This document shows positions 1-6,780 of a stretch of 13,482 nt of DNA, piece by piece. Positions within the stretch are counted from its first letter, which is position 1; every line of letters begins with the position of its first letter. The stretch is taken from positions 1 through 13,482 of the forward strand of contig CAYFJO010000290.1 in assembly GCA_964343305.1 (NCBI GenBank), in the 5' to 3' direction. This DNA is from CAYFJO01 sp964343305 (lineage in GTDB: Bacteria; Planctomycetota; Planctomycetia; Pirellulales; Pirellulaceae). A program made the position numbers and the translations under genes. Under the pieces are notes generated by a model. The model ran no database searches and was not told the origin of the DNA. It saw only the letters and a list, made by a program, of their open reading frames with translations.

Positions 1-28
1 GAAACGTGCCCGCCTCTAGTGATCGACC

Positions 29-274
29 GTGGCTGGAATTAAACGATCGGTATCAATGCTGGGCAACCAGCCGAAAATGCGTCTGGTTAATGCGTCCGAC
101 AAAGTGTTTTCGCTCGATCTGGTGAAAAACTCGGGCATTAAAAAAGACGAGCCGCACATGAATGCGTTGACCATTGATTTCCTCGATGCCAACCGTATCC
201 GGCATACCTGGGGCTGCTGCCAAGGCGGCGACAAAGTCACCAACATGTCGGTTGAGTTCAAGCGGAAAAAATAG
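29..274 (+). CDS. C-terminal part of a small planctomycete-type hypothetical protein, probably frameshifted
   Basis: Only the end of this gene is in the window. The 81 codons from GTG 29 contain LGNQPKMRL and, near the end, HMNALTIDF followed by a Trp and a basic FKRKK terminus. From memory this resembles the C-terminal half of a lipocalin-like family of uncharacterised planctomycete proteins, in which a Tyr-containing segment precedes the LGNQP motif. The reading frame has stops at 17-22, so it cannot continue leftwards. The frame starting at base 3 is open and ends in ELNDRYQ exactly where the conserved segment should join. One missing A near bases 55-56 would restore a continuous reading frame. 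The 'start' at 29 is therefore probably not real, and this is either a decayed gene or a sequencing error. It converges with the sialidase gene with only two bases between stops. Function unknown. Confidence 0.5.
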   Translation: MAGIKRSVSMLGNQPKMRLVNASDKVFSLDLVKNSGIKKDEPHMNALTIDFLDANRIRHTWGCCQGGDKVTNMSVEFKRKK

Positions 275-276
275 AT

Positions 277-1473
277 TCAGTCATCTTTCGGCCATTTCGA
301 CAGGTCCCACTTCGCCACGCCCATGTGATAGCGCTGGTGCCACGGAAGCGTGTGGGCGGCGAACTCTGGCTGCTTGGGGCCAAAGTAATAAGCAGTGACG
401 ATCGACTCGTCATCAAGTTGAACGCTCGAAGGATAACCGCAATCCGTTTTGTGCCAGTCGCGCGCCGCGCAGGAAATCAGCACGACTGGCAGCGACCATG
501 TTGCGCCGTCATTTCGACTCATGCGCAAGACGACACCGAACAAGCCGGGTATGCGGCTGGTGATGGAGCACAGCAGACGTCCATCGGCCAACTCCAGCAG
601 ATGCGCGTTTTCCTGCCCCTGCGGTGAAATCAGTTTTGGCTCGGACCACGTTTTGCCTTCGTCGCGGGAACGGATGAGGGTCTCGCCGCTGCCATGCGGC
701 AGAGCGTTGTCCATCCGGTCGCGGCAACTGGTGCGGCACACGGCCAGCCATTCTCCGCCCGAATGGCGCAAGATAAACGACTCGCTGACGTCTTCGGCTG
801 TCGTCCGCTCGCTGCCCCACGTTTGCCCGCCATTGGAGCTGAGAATCACACTGGCCCTGCGCCGTCTTCCCGCACCGGGGAGTTTTCGATACGCGGGACA
901 AACCAGCCGGCCGTCGGGCAGCGCGAAGATGTCGCCGTGTGGAATGACATCGAGATCCAGTAGTCGACGCTCCCACGTCCGGCCGTTGTCCTTGGAGATG
1001 CAGCGTTGCAGCTTGAGGAACGGCAGCTTCTGTCCTTTGCGATACCCGCTGACCAAAGCCACCAGATGCCCCTCGGCGTTCAGACCCACCGCGTGGTTCA
1101 TGCGAATGCCGTCCGGCTCTTCGGGATGACTCGAAACCATACTGCGAAACTTCCAGTTGACGCCGCCATCGGCGCTGATCCAAAGCTCGACATCGCTGCC
1201 CGCGCCGTATCCGTGGCTGGGATGGTTGTAGACCGCGGCGGCGATTTCGCCGCCCGGGAGTTTCGTCAGGTTCGGCCAGAGCCCTTTGTTGTCGATAGCG
1301 ACGTAGAACTGAGCGCCTGGCAGCAGTTGGCAGCCGTTCATTACCTGAGCAACGAGTGGCCGATTCCCGGTTTCATCAGCAGCGACCGACTGGAGCGAAG
1401 CGGGAACAGCGGTCGCCAGCGCGGCGCATTGGATCAGTGTGCGGCGACTGACGTTGTTGGACGGCTGATTCAT
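277..1473 (-). CDS. Exported sialidase/BNR-repeat family protein
   Basis: A 398-residue protein predicted to fold as a sialidase-type beta-propeller. Five Asp-box motifs (S-x-[DN]-x-G-x-x-W type) lie at residues 100-107, 160-167, 212-219, 269-276 and 319-326, spaced by about 55 residues as expected for successive blades. GYPSSVQLDD at 346-355 is typical of the family's C-terminal part. The N-terminus has SRR at residues 9-11 followed by a hydrophobic stretch and an Ala-rich site near residue 32, which fits a twin-arginine signal and export to the periplasm or outside. Homologues are usually annotated exo-alpha-sialidase. I cannot confirm the Arg triad and Tyr/Glu pair needed for catalysis, so the substrate is open; many planctomycete members may act on other glycans. 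It is last in a four-gene minus-strand run, 88 bases after the preceding fragment, with no strong ribosome binding site (only ACAAGAAA before the ATG). Confidence 0.85.
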   Translation of the reverse strand: MNQPSNNVSRRTLIQCAALATAVPASLQSVAADETGNRPLVAQVMNGCQLLPGAQFYVAIDNKGLWPNLTKLPGGEIAAAVYNHPSHGYGAGSDVELWISADGGVNWKFRSMVSSHPEEPDGIRMNHAVGLNAEGHLVALVSGYRKGQKLPFLKLQRCISKDNGRTWERRLLDLDVIPHGDIFALPDGRLVCPAYRKLPGAGRRRRASVILSSNGGQTWGSERTTAEDVSESFILRHSGGEWLAVCRTSCRDRMDNALPHGSGETLIRSRDEGKTWSEPKLISPQGQENAHLLELADGRLLCSITSRIPGLFGVVLRMSRNDGATWSLPVVLISCAARDWHKTDCGYPSSVQLDDESIVTAYYFGPKQPEFAAHTLPWHQRYHMGVAKWDLSKWPKDD

Positions 1474-1561
1474 TTTCTTGTCGTAATTGGACTTAGATTT
1501 GTTGCTTCGCCGGGCGATATGGATCGCCGCTGGTCTTGGGATCGAAAACTTCGTAGTTGGC

Positions 1562-1942
1562 TCACGGCGTCATCACGATGACCTGAGCGGGGTAGGGGTC
1601 GCGGATTTTGTTGACCGTTCGCAAGAACGCAATCATCGTCTCGGATTTCAGACCCTGGTAGCTGGCCAGGAATTCCACCAGATCGCTTGTTCTTGCGGAG
1701 CGTCCTTCCTTGAACAATTGGGCAGAACGGTCGGGATAGTGGACCAGTCCCCAGCCGTCGGGATGAAGATCGCCTCGCAACCGGAAATCGGCGAACAGGT
1801 GTTGACCCGATACGCGCTCGTTGAATGAGAATCCCATCACTTCGCATGCAGTGACCGAGCCGAGCGACACAGCCAGAAGAGACGTCGCCGTGAGCAGGAC
1901 ACCTGCAACAAGTTTGTGTCGATTCAAATGACTGATTTCCAC
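1562..1942 (-). CDS. Truncated exported class II glutamine amidotransferase-like protein (possible pseudogene)
   Basis: 126 residues. Residues 8-32 form a signal-like hydrophobic segment ending VTA before Cys33. The sequence from Cys33 (CEVMGFSFNE, then PDGWG at 61-65, then a Lys-Glu segment and a region ending IAFLR) matches the N-terminal third of YafJ-type class II glutamine amidotransferases, where an N-terminal Cys is the nucleophile and DGWG is conserved. The usual family length is about 250-300 residues, so the rest of the Ntn fold is absent. The tail (from about residue 110) does not resemble the family. After the TGA at 1562-1564 the frame stays open for 22 more codons to a TAA at 1493-1495. 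The GTG start is supported by AGGA at 1948-1951, five bases upstream. This is best read as a deletion remnant; a functional mini-protein is less likely. Confidence 0.55.
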   Translation of the reverse strand: MEISHLNRHKLVAGVLLTATSLLAVSLGSVTACEVMGFSFNERVSGQHLFADFRLRGDLHPDGWGLVHYPDRSAQLFKEGRSARTSDLVEFLASYQGLKSETMIAFLRTVNKIRDPYPAQVIVMTP

Positions 1943-1947
1943 TTTGT

Positions 1948-1951
1948 TCCT
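1948..1951 (-). promoter_or_regulatory. Ribosome binding site for the amidotransferase fragment
   Basis: AGGA on the minus strand with a five-base spacer to GTG 1942-1940. It decides the choice of a GTG start and suggests the fragment was once translated, and perhaps still is. Confidence 0.45.
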
Positions 1952-1998
1952 ATGAATACCCTGAGTAAAGTTCGCCTGTCACATTCCCAAACGAGAGT

Positions 1999-3687
1999 TC
2001 ACCGTTGCAATTGCGCAACCTCAACGTCCGTGAGCGCCCGTCGATACAGTCGCACGTCTTTGAGTTTGCCGTTGAAGAAATCGTGAGGGCCGAATCCGAT
2101 CTTGAGCGGATGGTCATTCGATATGTCGTAATCTGCCGATGTGAAGATTGCGGATTTCGCCACCAGTTTACCGTTCATGTAGAGACGCAGGTGATCGGCG
2201 CTTCGCACGGCAGCCAGATGCACCCACCCGGCGGGCATGGCGCGGTCATAGGTCGCGCACCTTCCAGCTTCGAGGGAAAGGACGTGCCCGGAAGGGAGCA
2301 CTCCGCAAAAGAGTTTTCCGTTAAAGACGGCCATCGACCAGGCTCGGCGGTAGCGCACGTCGGGCGTTTTGTCCAACTGGCCCGTTAAGACCCACTTTTT
2401 GCCGCCGTCATAGCGATAGACTTCGGCTCTCGGCAGCGTGCCGGCGTACAGCTTGCCTTTGTAGACGGCCATGCCCATGACTTCTTTCTCTTCACCCAGA
2501 CGGCCGCAATGAGTCCACTGCTGCGGGCCATCCATGCGGTACACCGAACCGGTCGGCCAGGTGCCCACGTGAGGCCGACCTTTGTAGACGGCCATCGAGT
2601 AGACCTGCGTGGTCTCCGGCACTGGCCCCATGCGAGTCCAGTCGTCGCCGCCATCGTAACGGAAAAAACCGCCGTCATCGTAGCTCAGTCCATACAGGCT
2701 GCCGTTGTGAACGCCCAAATGCACGACACGCAATCCGGGGCAACCGCAGGATGTCCAACCTCGGTCGCCGTCGTAGCGATACATGCCTCGCGTGCGCGGC
2801 GTCTGGCGAAAATCGCCACGCCAGGCACCCGACGTTCCGGTTCCCGCATAAAGCTTGCCCTTAAAGACGGCCAGGCCGCTGATACTGCGCACATCGGCGA
2901 CCTTGCCACAGTCGATCCACCGTGTGCCGCCTTCATAGCGATAGACGCGGCCGCCGTGATTCGTGTTGGGCGAGAGCGGCAGCGACGACCCGCCACCGCT
3001 GTAAGTCTCCGAACCGGCGTAGAGCTTTCCGTTGTAGACGGCCAGGCCGGTAATCGCGTTGGCCTCGTCGGGAGCCCCGCAGTCGATCCAGCGGGTACTG
3101 CCCACGTAGCGATAGACGTGGCCCCGCTGTCCCTCGCCGGGCTCCCAGGTCGCCGCGTACAGCCCGCCGTCAAAGACCACCAGCGATTTGACATAATGGT
3201 TCTTGCCCGGCCGTCCGCAATCGGTCCACGCCGGGTCGAGTCGGCCGGAGTCGATACCGAAAATGACGTTCCGCCAGTTCGACTGAGCCGACGTGACGCC
3301 CGCGTAATTCATCAGGCCGAGCGTCACACCGGTGCGCGATGTGGAGTCGTACCAGCTCAGCACATCGCCAAGCACGTCGTCCAGCTCACTCTCCGTATGA
3401 ACCCACGCGGCGATAGAGAAGTCCCCTTTACCCAATCGGAGCGAGTCGGATGCCGGCACCTCTAGCCAGGCGTCTGTGCCATTAAAGATCGCGCCATCGG
3501 ATGCGTGAAACCGAACACCGCGGTTGACGGCGTGGTGGTTGCCGTCGGAATGGTCTTTGCAGTCACCGGCGAGCTTCCAGTGAGCGATCAGTCCATCGTC
3601 GGCGTTCGCCGGATTGACAATCAGAAGAAACGCGGCGATCACGGCCGAAAAGAATGGGACTCGATTGGTGAGTTTCGTGTAAGTCAT
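1999..3687 (-). CDS. Exported LamG-domain protein with an inserted seven-repeat beta-propeller
   Basis: 562 residues counted from ATG 3687, which has AGGAG eight bases upstream; a GTG nine bases earlier overlaps that site and is rejected. A signal peptide (about 1-29, ending NPANA) is followed by the first half of a concanavalin-like LamG domain (about 33-147: GLIAHWKL, FNGTDAWLEVP, FSIAAWVHTE). Then come seven repeats of 39-57 residues, each beginning with a Trp (W154, 200, 257, 311, 350, 391, 432) and most containing [LM]AVxxGKLYAG and VYRYxGG motifs. The protein ends with the second LamG half (about 476-562: GWVHLAAVR, LRLYMNGKLVA, FNGKLKDVRLYRRAL). The repeats resemble Kelch-like or other seven-bladed propellers and would form a binding platform, not an obvious enzyme. 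It is probably exported and carbohydrate- or surface-binding. It lies five bases after the FAD oxidoreductase stop and is likely translationally coupled to it. Confidence 0.85.
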   Translation of the reverse strand: MTYTKLTNRVPFFSAVIAAFLLIVNPANADDGLIAHWKLAGDCKDHSDGNHHAVNRGVRFHASDGAIFNGTDAWLEVPASDSLRLGKGDFSIAAWVHTESELDDVLGDVLSWYDSTSRTGVTLGLMNYAGVTSAQSNWRNVIFGIDSGRLDPAWTDCGRPGKNHYVKSLVVFDGGLYAATWEPGEGQRGHVYRYVGSTRWIDCGAPDEANAITGLAVYNGKLYAGSETYSGGGSSLPLSPNTNHGGRVYRYEGGTRWIDCGKVADVRSISGLAVFKGKLYAGTGTSGAWRGDFRQTPRTRGMYRYDGDRGWTSCGCPGLRVVHLGVHNGSLYGLSYDDGGFFRYDGGDDWTRMGPVPETTQVYSMAVYKGRPHVGTWPTGSVYRMDGPQQWTHCGRLGEEKEVMGMAVYKGKLYAGTLPRAEVYRYDGGKKWVLTGQLDKTPDVRYRRAWSMAVFNGKLFCGVLPSGHVLSLEAGRCATYDRAMPAGWVHLAAVRSADHLRLYMNGKLVAKSAIFTSADYDISNDHPLKIGFGPHDFFNGKLKDVRLYRRALTDVEVAQLQR

Positions 3688-3692
3688 GCTAC

Positions 3693-5822
3693 TCACTCCT
3701 GCTTGGAGGACTCGACAAGTTGCACAGCGTCGAGAATCACATAGCCGTCGGTGTCGGCGTTGGTGATTTCGATTGTCACTTCGCCCGCTGGGAAGGAAAA
3801 CGCACCGACCGCGCCGAATGGTCCGTGGTCAGGCTTGTGGCGTTGGTTGATTCGGACTGTGGATTGGCCATCGGCGTGATGGATCGTGACGGGGACGTTG
3901 GTCGCGCGGTTTTCATTCGGCGTCCAGGCGACGCGAACTTCGTACCGTCCCGCTTTGGAAAGTTTGAGCTTGAATCGAGCTGACTGTTTGCCCTTGCCGG
4001 TGTTGCCGTCGTGCTGGTAGCCAACGCCGACAAATGGGCCGATCACCTGGCTTGCTTCTTCGAAGCCCTGGCGTTCGGCGGACGCTTCATCGACAACGAT
4101 TCCATCCAGCGACTTCGGATCGATTGACCTCGCCGTTCGTTTTGTTGGTCCCGTCCAGGCCAGTACCTGCCGATCACCGAGCAGCCGTCTTTTCAAGTCG
4201 TCGTACTTCACTTGTTGCACGGCGGTGTCTGCGTCAATCGCCTGCATCGCCGCCGTAGCCGCTGATTGGCCGAGCACCATGAAAACCGGTTCCATCCGAA
4301 TCGAACCAAAGGCGATGTGCGAGGCGCTTAGACAAACCGGCACCAGCAAATTGTCGCATTCCGCTTTTTTGGGAGTGATCGAACGGTAATCGATCGGATA
4401 CGGCGGGAAACCGCCGATTTCCACGTCGCCTTCGTTACGTACGTGGCCGTTGTCATCGACGTAGCGTTGCACATTGTGCGAATCCATCGTGTAGGCCGCC
4501 ATGCCGATCGGTTGCTCCGCAGTCACTCGACCTTGACAATTGTGTTGCGTCATCACATACGCACTGATCATTCGCCGGGCTTCGCGAACATAAAGCTGCT
4601 GTTGCCAACCATCTTCACGTTCGAACTCGTCGCGGCACATGCCCCAGCGGGCAACTTCGCGGCGAATGTGATCGGGCACGCGCGGGTGATTGGCCAGCGT
4701 CCACATCAGACCTTGTTGGTAAGACCGGTGCCGTGCGACGATCTTCTCGCGCTGGGCGTACGACGCTTCGGGATACTCGTAGTTCTGACCGATGAAGTCG
4801 GTCGAGAAACCGGTACGGTTGTTCGTATCGGTCTTCCGGTTTGGCATGCCGGAATTGATCCACGGCATGCCTTTCTCACCTGCCTCGAAGTTTCGCAGTA
4901 GCAATTCGTATTGCAGAGGATCGTGGCCGGTGGGTTTGGCAAACGGGATACGGTTTTCGGGATGATCGGTCAAGCACATCCGAAAACAGAACGCTTGCAC
5001 GCGCCGATCACCTTCTCCCTCGACGCCGGGACCGCGAGGATCAATGCCGGGCAACAAGCCGCTTTGGGGGTCGCCCGGTTTCACATACGGATCGACGCCC
5101 GGCAGAAATTGGTGATATTTGGCGTGGCGGGTTTGTACACCGTTGAGCGTTTCTTTGTACGTTTTATTGCTCTCTCGTCCAACCGTATAGGAGACACCGG
5201 CCGTGGCGAGCAAATCGCCCTCGTAGGTGGCGTCGATATAGATTCGCCCGCGAAACGTTTGCCCGCTCTCCATCGTAATTTCGACGATCCGCGGCCCTTC
5301 TTTCTTCACGCCACGAGTGGTTCGATCGAGACGTTGCCGATAGGCGACGGGAATCTGATGCTCGCGAACAAGGTCCTGCATGATGGACAAGGCGGCGGAA
5401 GGTTCGAATGTCCACATCGCTTCTTCTTTGTCGCCCGTGCGGCTCTGTCCGCCACTGCGATACGCTTCGCGCGACTGCCATTTCCAATGTTTCGGATCTT
5501 CGTAGTACTTGCGAACACGCTGATAAAACTCGCGAGCCACACCGCCGATGGCGGCCTTGTTTCCAATATCGGTCTGCCCCAATCCGCCCGTGGTCAAGCC
5601 GCCAATCCGACTCGACGGTTCGATCACCACGACGCTGCCGCCCATCCGACGCACTTGCACGGCCGCAGCAATTCCCGCCGACGTTCCGCCGTAAACGACA
5701 ACGTCATATTGCCGCGTTTCGTCAGCGGTGGTAGATGGCGTCGTGCTTGTCCACACTCCAAGAATTGCAGCGATCAACATTGTGCGTTTCGCGATTACAA
5801 AACGAAATCGTGTCTGGGTCAT
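3693..5822 (-). CDS. Exported FAD-dependent oxidoreductase with C-terminal golvesin-type domain
   Basis: 709 residues from ATG 5822, chosen because GGAGA lies eight bases upstream and a signal peptide (about 1-33, ending TTADE) follows directly; upstream in-frame TTG and ATG codons would bury that signal. The FAD-binding Rossmann segment is DVVVYGGTSAG (about 40-50) with the strand-end acidic residue E68. RIGGLTTGGLGQTD (72-85) and IDATYEGDLLATAGV (196-210) are hallmarks of the FAD_oxidored family common in planctomycetes and Bacteroidetes. Residues about 574-704 form a beta-rich module (PFVGVGYQHDG, ATNVPVTIHHADG, DGYVILDAVQ) matching the golvesin C-terminal-like domain known from related proteins. 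The reaction is unknown; the family is often found among polysaccharide-degradation genes and is thought to oxidise sugars or similar compounds. It is the first gene of the minus-strand run. Confidence 0.9.
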   Translation of the reverse strand: MTQTRFRFVIAKRTMLIAAILGVWTSTTPSTTADETRQYDVVVYGGTSAGIAAAVQVRRMGGSVVVIEPSSRIGGLTTGGLGQTDIGNKAAIGGVAREFYQRVRKYYEDPKHWKWQSREAYRSGGQSRTGDKEEAMWTFEPSAALSIMQDLVREHQIPVAYRQRLDRTTRGVKKEGPRIVEITMESGQTFRGRIYIDATYEGDLLATAGVSYTVGRESNKTYKETLNGVQTRHAKYHQFLPGVDPYVKPGDPQSGLLPGIDPRGPGVEGEGDRRVQAFCFRMCLTDHPENRIPFAKPTGHDPLQYELLLRNFEAGEKGMPWINSGMPNRKTDTNNRTGFSTDFIGQNYEYPEASYAQREKIVARHRSYQQGLMWTLANHPRVPDHIRREVARWGMCRDEFEREDGWQQQLYVREARRMISAYVMTQHNCQGRVTAEQPIGMAAYTMDSHNVQRYVDDNGHVRNEGDVEIGGFPPYPIDYRSITPKKAECDNLLVPVCLSASHIAFGSIRMEPVFMVLGQSAATAAMQAIDADTAVQQVKYDDLKRRLLGDRQVLAWTGPTKRTARSIDPKSLDGIVVDEASAERQGFEEASQVIGPFVGVGYQHDGNTGKGKQSARFKLKLSKAGRYEVRVAWTPNENRATNVPVTIHHADGQSTVRINQRHKPDHGPFGAVGAFSFPAGEVTIEITNADTDGYVILDAVQLVESSKQE
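3696..3700 (-). promoter_or_regulatory. Ribosome binding site of the LamG-propeller gene, inside the upstream gene's last codons
   Basis: AGGAG on the minus strand, eight bases before ATG 3687. It overlaps the final Glu codon of the oxidoreductase and touches its TGA (3693-3695), an arrangement that favours translational coupling. It fixes the start at ATG 3687 instead of GTG 3696. Confidence 0.7.
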
Positions 5823-5830
5823 CAGTAGAT

Positions 5831-5835
5831 TCTCC
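5831..5835 (-). promoter_or_regulatory. Ribosome binding site of the FAD oxidoreductase gene
   Basis: GGAGA on the minus strand with an eight-base spacer to ATG 5822-5820. It selects this start over upstream in-frame ATG codons at 5885 and 5846 and over TTG 5909. Confidence 0.65.
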
Positions 5836-6227
5836 GGTCGTTGCATGGAAACATATATTTTAGGACGAGCGGCAGATGAATTCATGGCTGCCGTAGCAAA
5901 AATAGCCAAGACTTTCGGTCGATCACGCAGTCACTCGAAGCTTTTGGCGACTTTCGCTATGGCAAGATTCAGATTTGACAACGCACTCGATACTGAAAGT
6001 CTCTCACTGTTCGACCATGTGGTGCATGTCCGAACACCGATACGTGGGAAACGCTGCAACCATTCGCTTGGGTAATTGGTGTCGTCAAATTACAGAAGTG
6101 CATTGGGAATTCTCAACGACCATTCTCTGTGAACAATTTCAAGACGTAGTTGAATCGTAGCATCACAAACAACCCCTAAAGAACAATCGGGGAAACTCCC
6201 ACTCTCGCCTTCGCTGCCTAGGGTCCG

Positions 6228-6256
6228 TTGCGGATGATAATGCGAGAAACTAGAAT
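6228..6256 (+). promoter_or_regulatory. Candidate sigma70-type promoter for the STAS / receiver-PP2C genes
   Basis: TTGCGG at 6228-6233 and TAGAAT at 6251-6256 are separated by 17 bases. The -10 matches the consensus at five of six positions; the -35 matches only the TTG. Transcription would begin near 6263 and leave a leader of about 157 bases containing the inverted and direct repeats. This is a pattern match by eye and weak on its own. Confidence 0.25.
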
Positions 6257-6265
6257 CCTTTAACC

Positions 6266-6286
6266 ACTTACAAACTCATTGTAAGT
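6266..6286. repeat. Perfect 8-bp inverted repeat, possible operator or leader hairpin
   Basis: ACTTACAA (6266-6273) and its exact reverse complement TTGTAAGT (6279-6286) flank a five-base spacer ACTCA. The dyad sits just after the candidate -10 at 6251-6256, a usual place for a dimeric repressor site. As RNA it could form a small, AU-rich hairpin. No T-tract follows, so it is not a terminator. Confidence 0.5.
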
Positions 6287-6339
6287 TGCCTGGTCGTGTA
6301 GGCGGCGCGAGAAGGGCAACTCGTAATCGAACTCGCATG

Positions 6340-6382
6340 GTGAGTGTGTTCGATTTTCTCACAAATTGCGTGAGTGTGTTCG
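6340..6382 (+). repeat. 13-bp direct repeat with 30-bp period upstream of the STAS gene
   Basis: GTGAGTGTGTTCG occurs at 6340-6352 and again, identically, at 6370-6382. The period is 30 bases, close to three helical turns, so both copies present the same DNA face. The second copy ends 37 bases before the STAS ATG. It could be a paired regulator site or a short duplication. Confidence 0.6.
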
Positions 6383-6419
6383 GTTGTGTTTTCGTCCAAA
6401 CTCCTACGCCACGGAACTC

Positions 6420-6770
6420 ATGAGCAAAGCACTCTCAACGTGCGTTAACGGCGATGTCACGATTGTGGAGTTGCTTGGCACCTCTCTGTCTGGGTTGTCC
6501 GATTTGGATCCGCTGCGCCAGGAGCTTGACGAGTTGATCTCCAACAAGCAACCAAGCTGTCTGTTGATCAATTTCAAGAACGTGAAGTTCATTAATTCCG
6601 ACGCCATCGGCATCTTGATTGCCCGGCGGAAGGCTCTCGTAGCTCAGGGCGGTGAGATGAAGATGTGTGAGATGAACCCGACGATTCGCTTGTCATTTAA
6701 GGCGCTGAATCTCGACGGTACTTTGTTCGAGATTCTCGACAGCGAAGAAGAAGGCATTTCCGCGTTTTAG
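6420..6770 (+). CDS. STAS-domain anti-sigma factor antagonist-like protein
   Basis: 116 residues from ATG 6420; an upstream TTG extension has no family-like sequence. The whole protein is a single STAS domain of the SpoIIAA/RsbV type: a first strand VTIVELLG, a helix rich in Leu/Glu, the strand CLLINFKNVKFI (48-59), then the conserved turn NSDAIGILIARRK (59-71). In partner-switching antagonists a Ser in this turn is phosphorylated by an RsbW-like kinase and dephosphorylated by a PP2C phosphatase; S60 is the candidate here, although the usual DSSG is changed to NSDA. The next gene, ten bases on, encodes such a phosphatase, so the two probably act together. The ribosome binding site is weak (GGA four bases upstream). 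Confidence 0.85.
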   Translation: MSKALSTCVNGDVTIVELLGTSLSGLSDLDPLRQELDELISNKQPSCLLINFKNVKFINSDAIGILIARRKALVAQGGEMKMCEMNPTIRLSFKALNLDGTLFEILDSEEEGISAF

Positions 6771-6773
6771 GGG
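6769..6773 (+). promoter_or_regulatory. Ribosome binding site of the receiver-PP2C gene
   Basis: AGGGG begins inside the TAG stop of the STAS gene and has a seven-base spacer to ATG 6781. The overlap suggests coupled translation of the antagonist and its presumed phosphatase. Confidence 0.6.
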
Positions 6774-6780
6774 CGGTCGA

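Larger units (their letters stand above)
5823..6419. other. Divergent intergenic region, no convincing gene
   Basis: About 600 bases separate the divergently transcribed oxidoreductase and STAS genes. Open frames here (for example 5975-6160, plus) are short and have no recognisable motifs. The stretch nearest the oxidoreductase contains an AT-rich patch (TAAAATATAT on the minus strand near 5855-5864) that could be part of its promoter, though I see no good -35 partner. The half nearer the STAS gene carries a candidate promoter, a perfect inverted repeat and a direct repeat, listed separately. Confidence 0.7.

Noticed and set aside
270..280. A bidirectional terminator between the convergent genes at the left end
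   Set aside because: Only two bases separate the stop codons and no GC-rich hairpin with a T-run is visible there.
449..1129. A 226-codon plus-strand frame and a 224-codon alternate minus-strand frame (509-1183) over the sialidase
   Set aside because: Both overlap the region carrying the regularly spaced Asp boxes, and both translations are Arg/Ser-rich shadows.
2509..3465. A 318-codon plus-strand open frame opposite the LamG-propeller gene
   Set aside because: The sense strand encodes clear LamG and propeller repeats with a signal peptide and RBS; the plus frame has low-complexity Val/Ala/Arg composition and no motifs.
4911..5828. A 305-codon plus-strand open frame opposite the FAD oxidoreductase
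   Set aside because: It lies wholly within the FAD-binding and core coding region of the minus-strand gene and resembles no protein I recognise.
5975..6160. A 61-codon plus-strand open frame in the divergent spacer
   Set aside because: It has no recognisable motif, no ribosome binding site and unremarkable composition, and is within the length expected by chance.
6173..6192. CCCC/GGGG hairpin in the divergent spacer
   Set aside because: Only about four pairs around a long loop; too weak to call a terminator or structured RNA.
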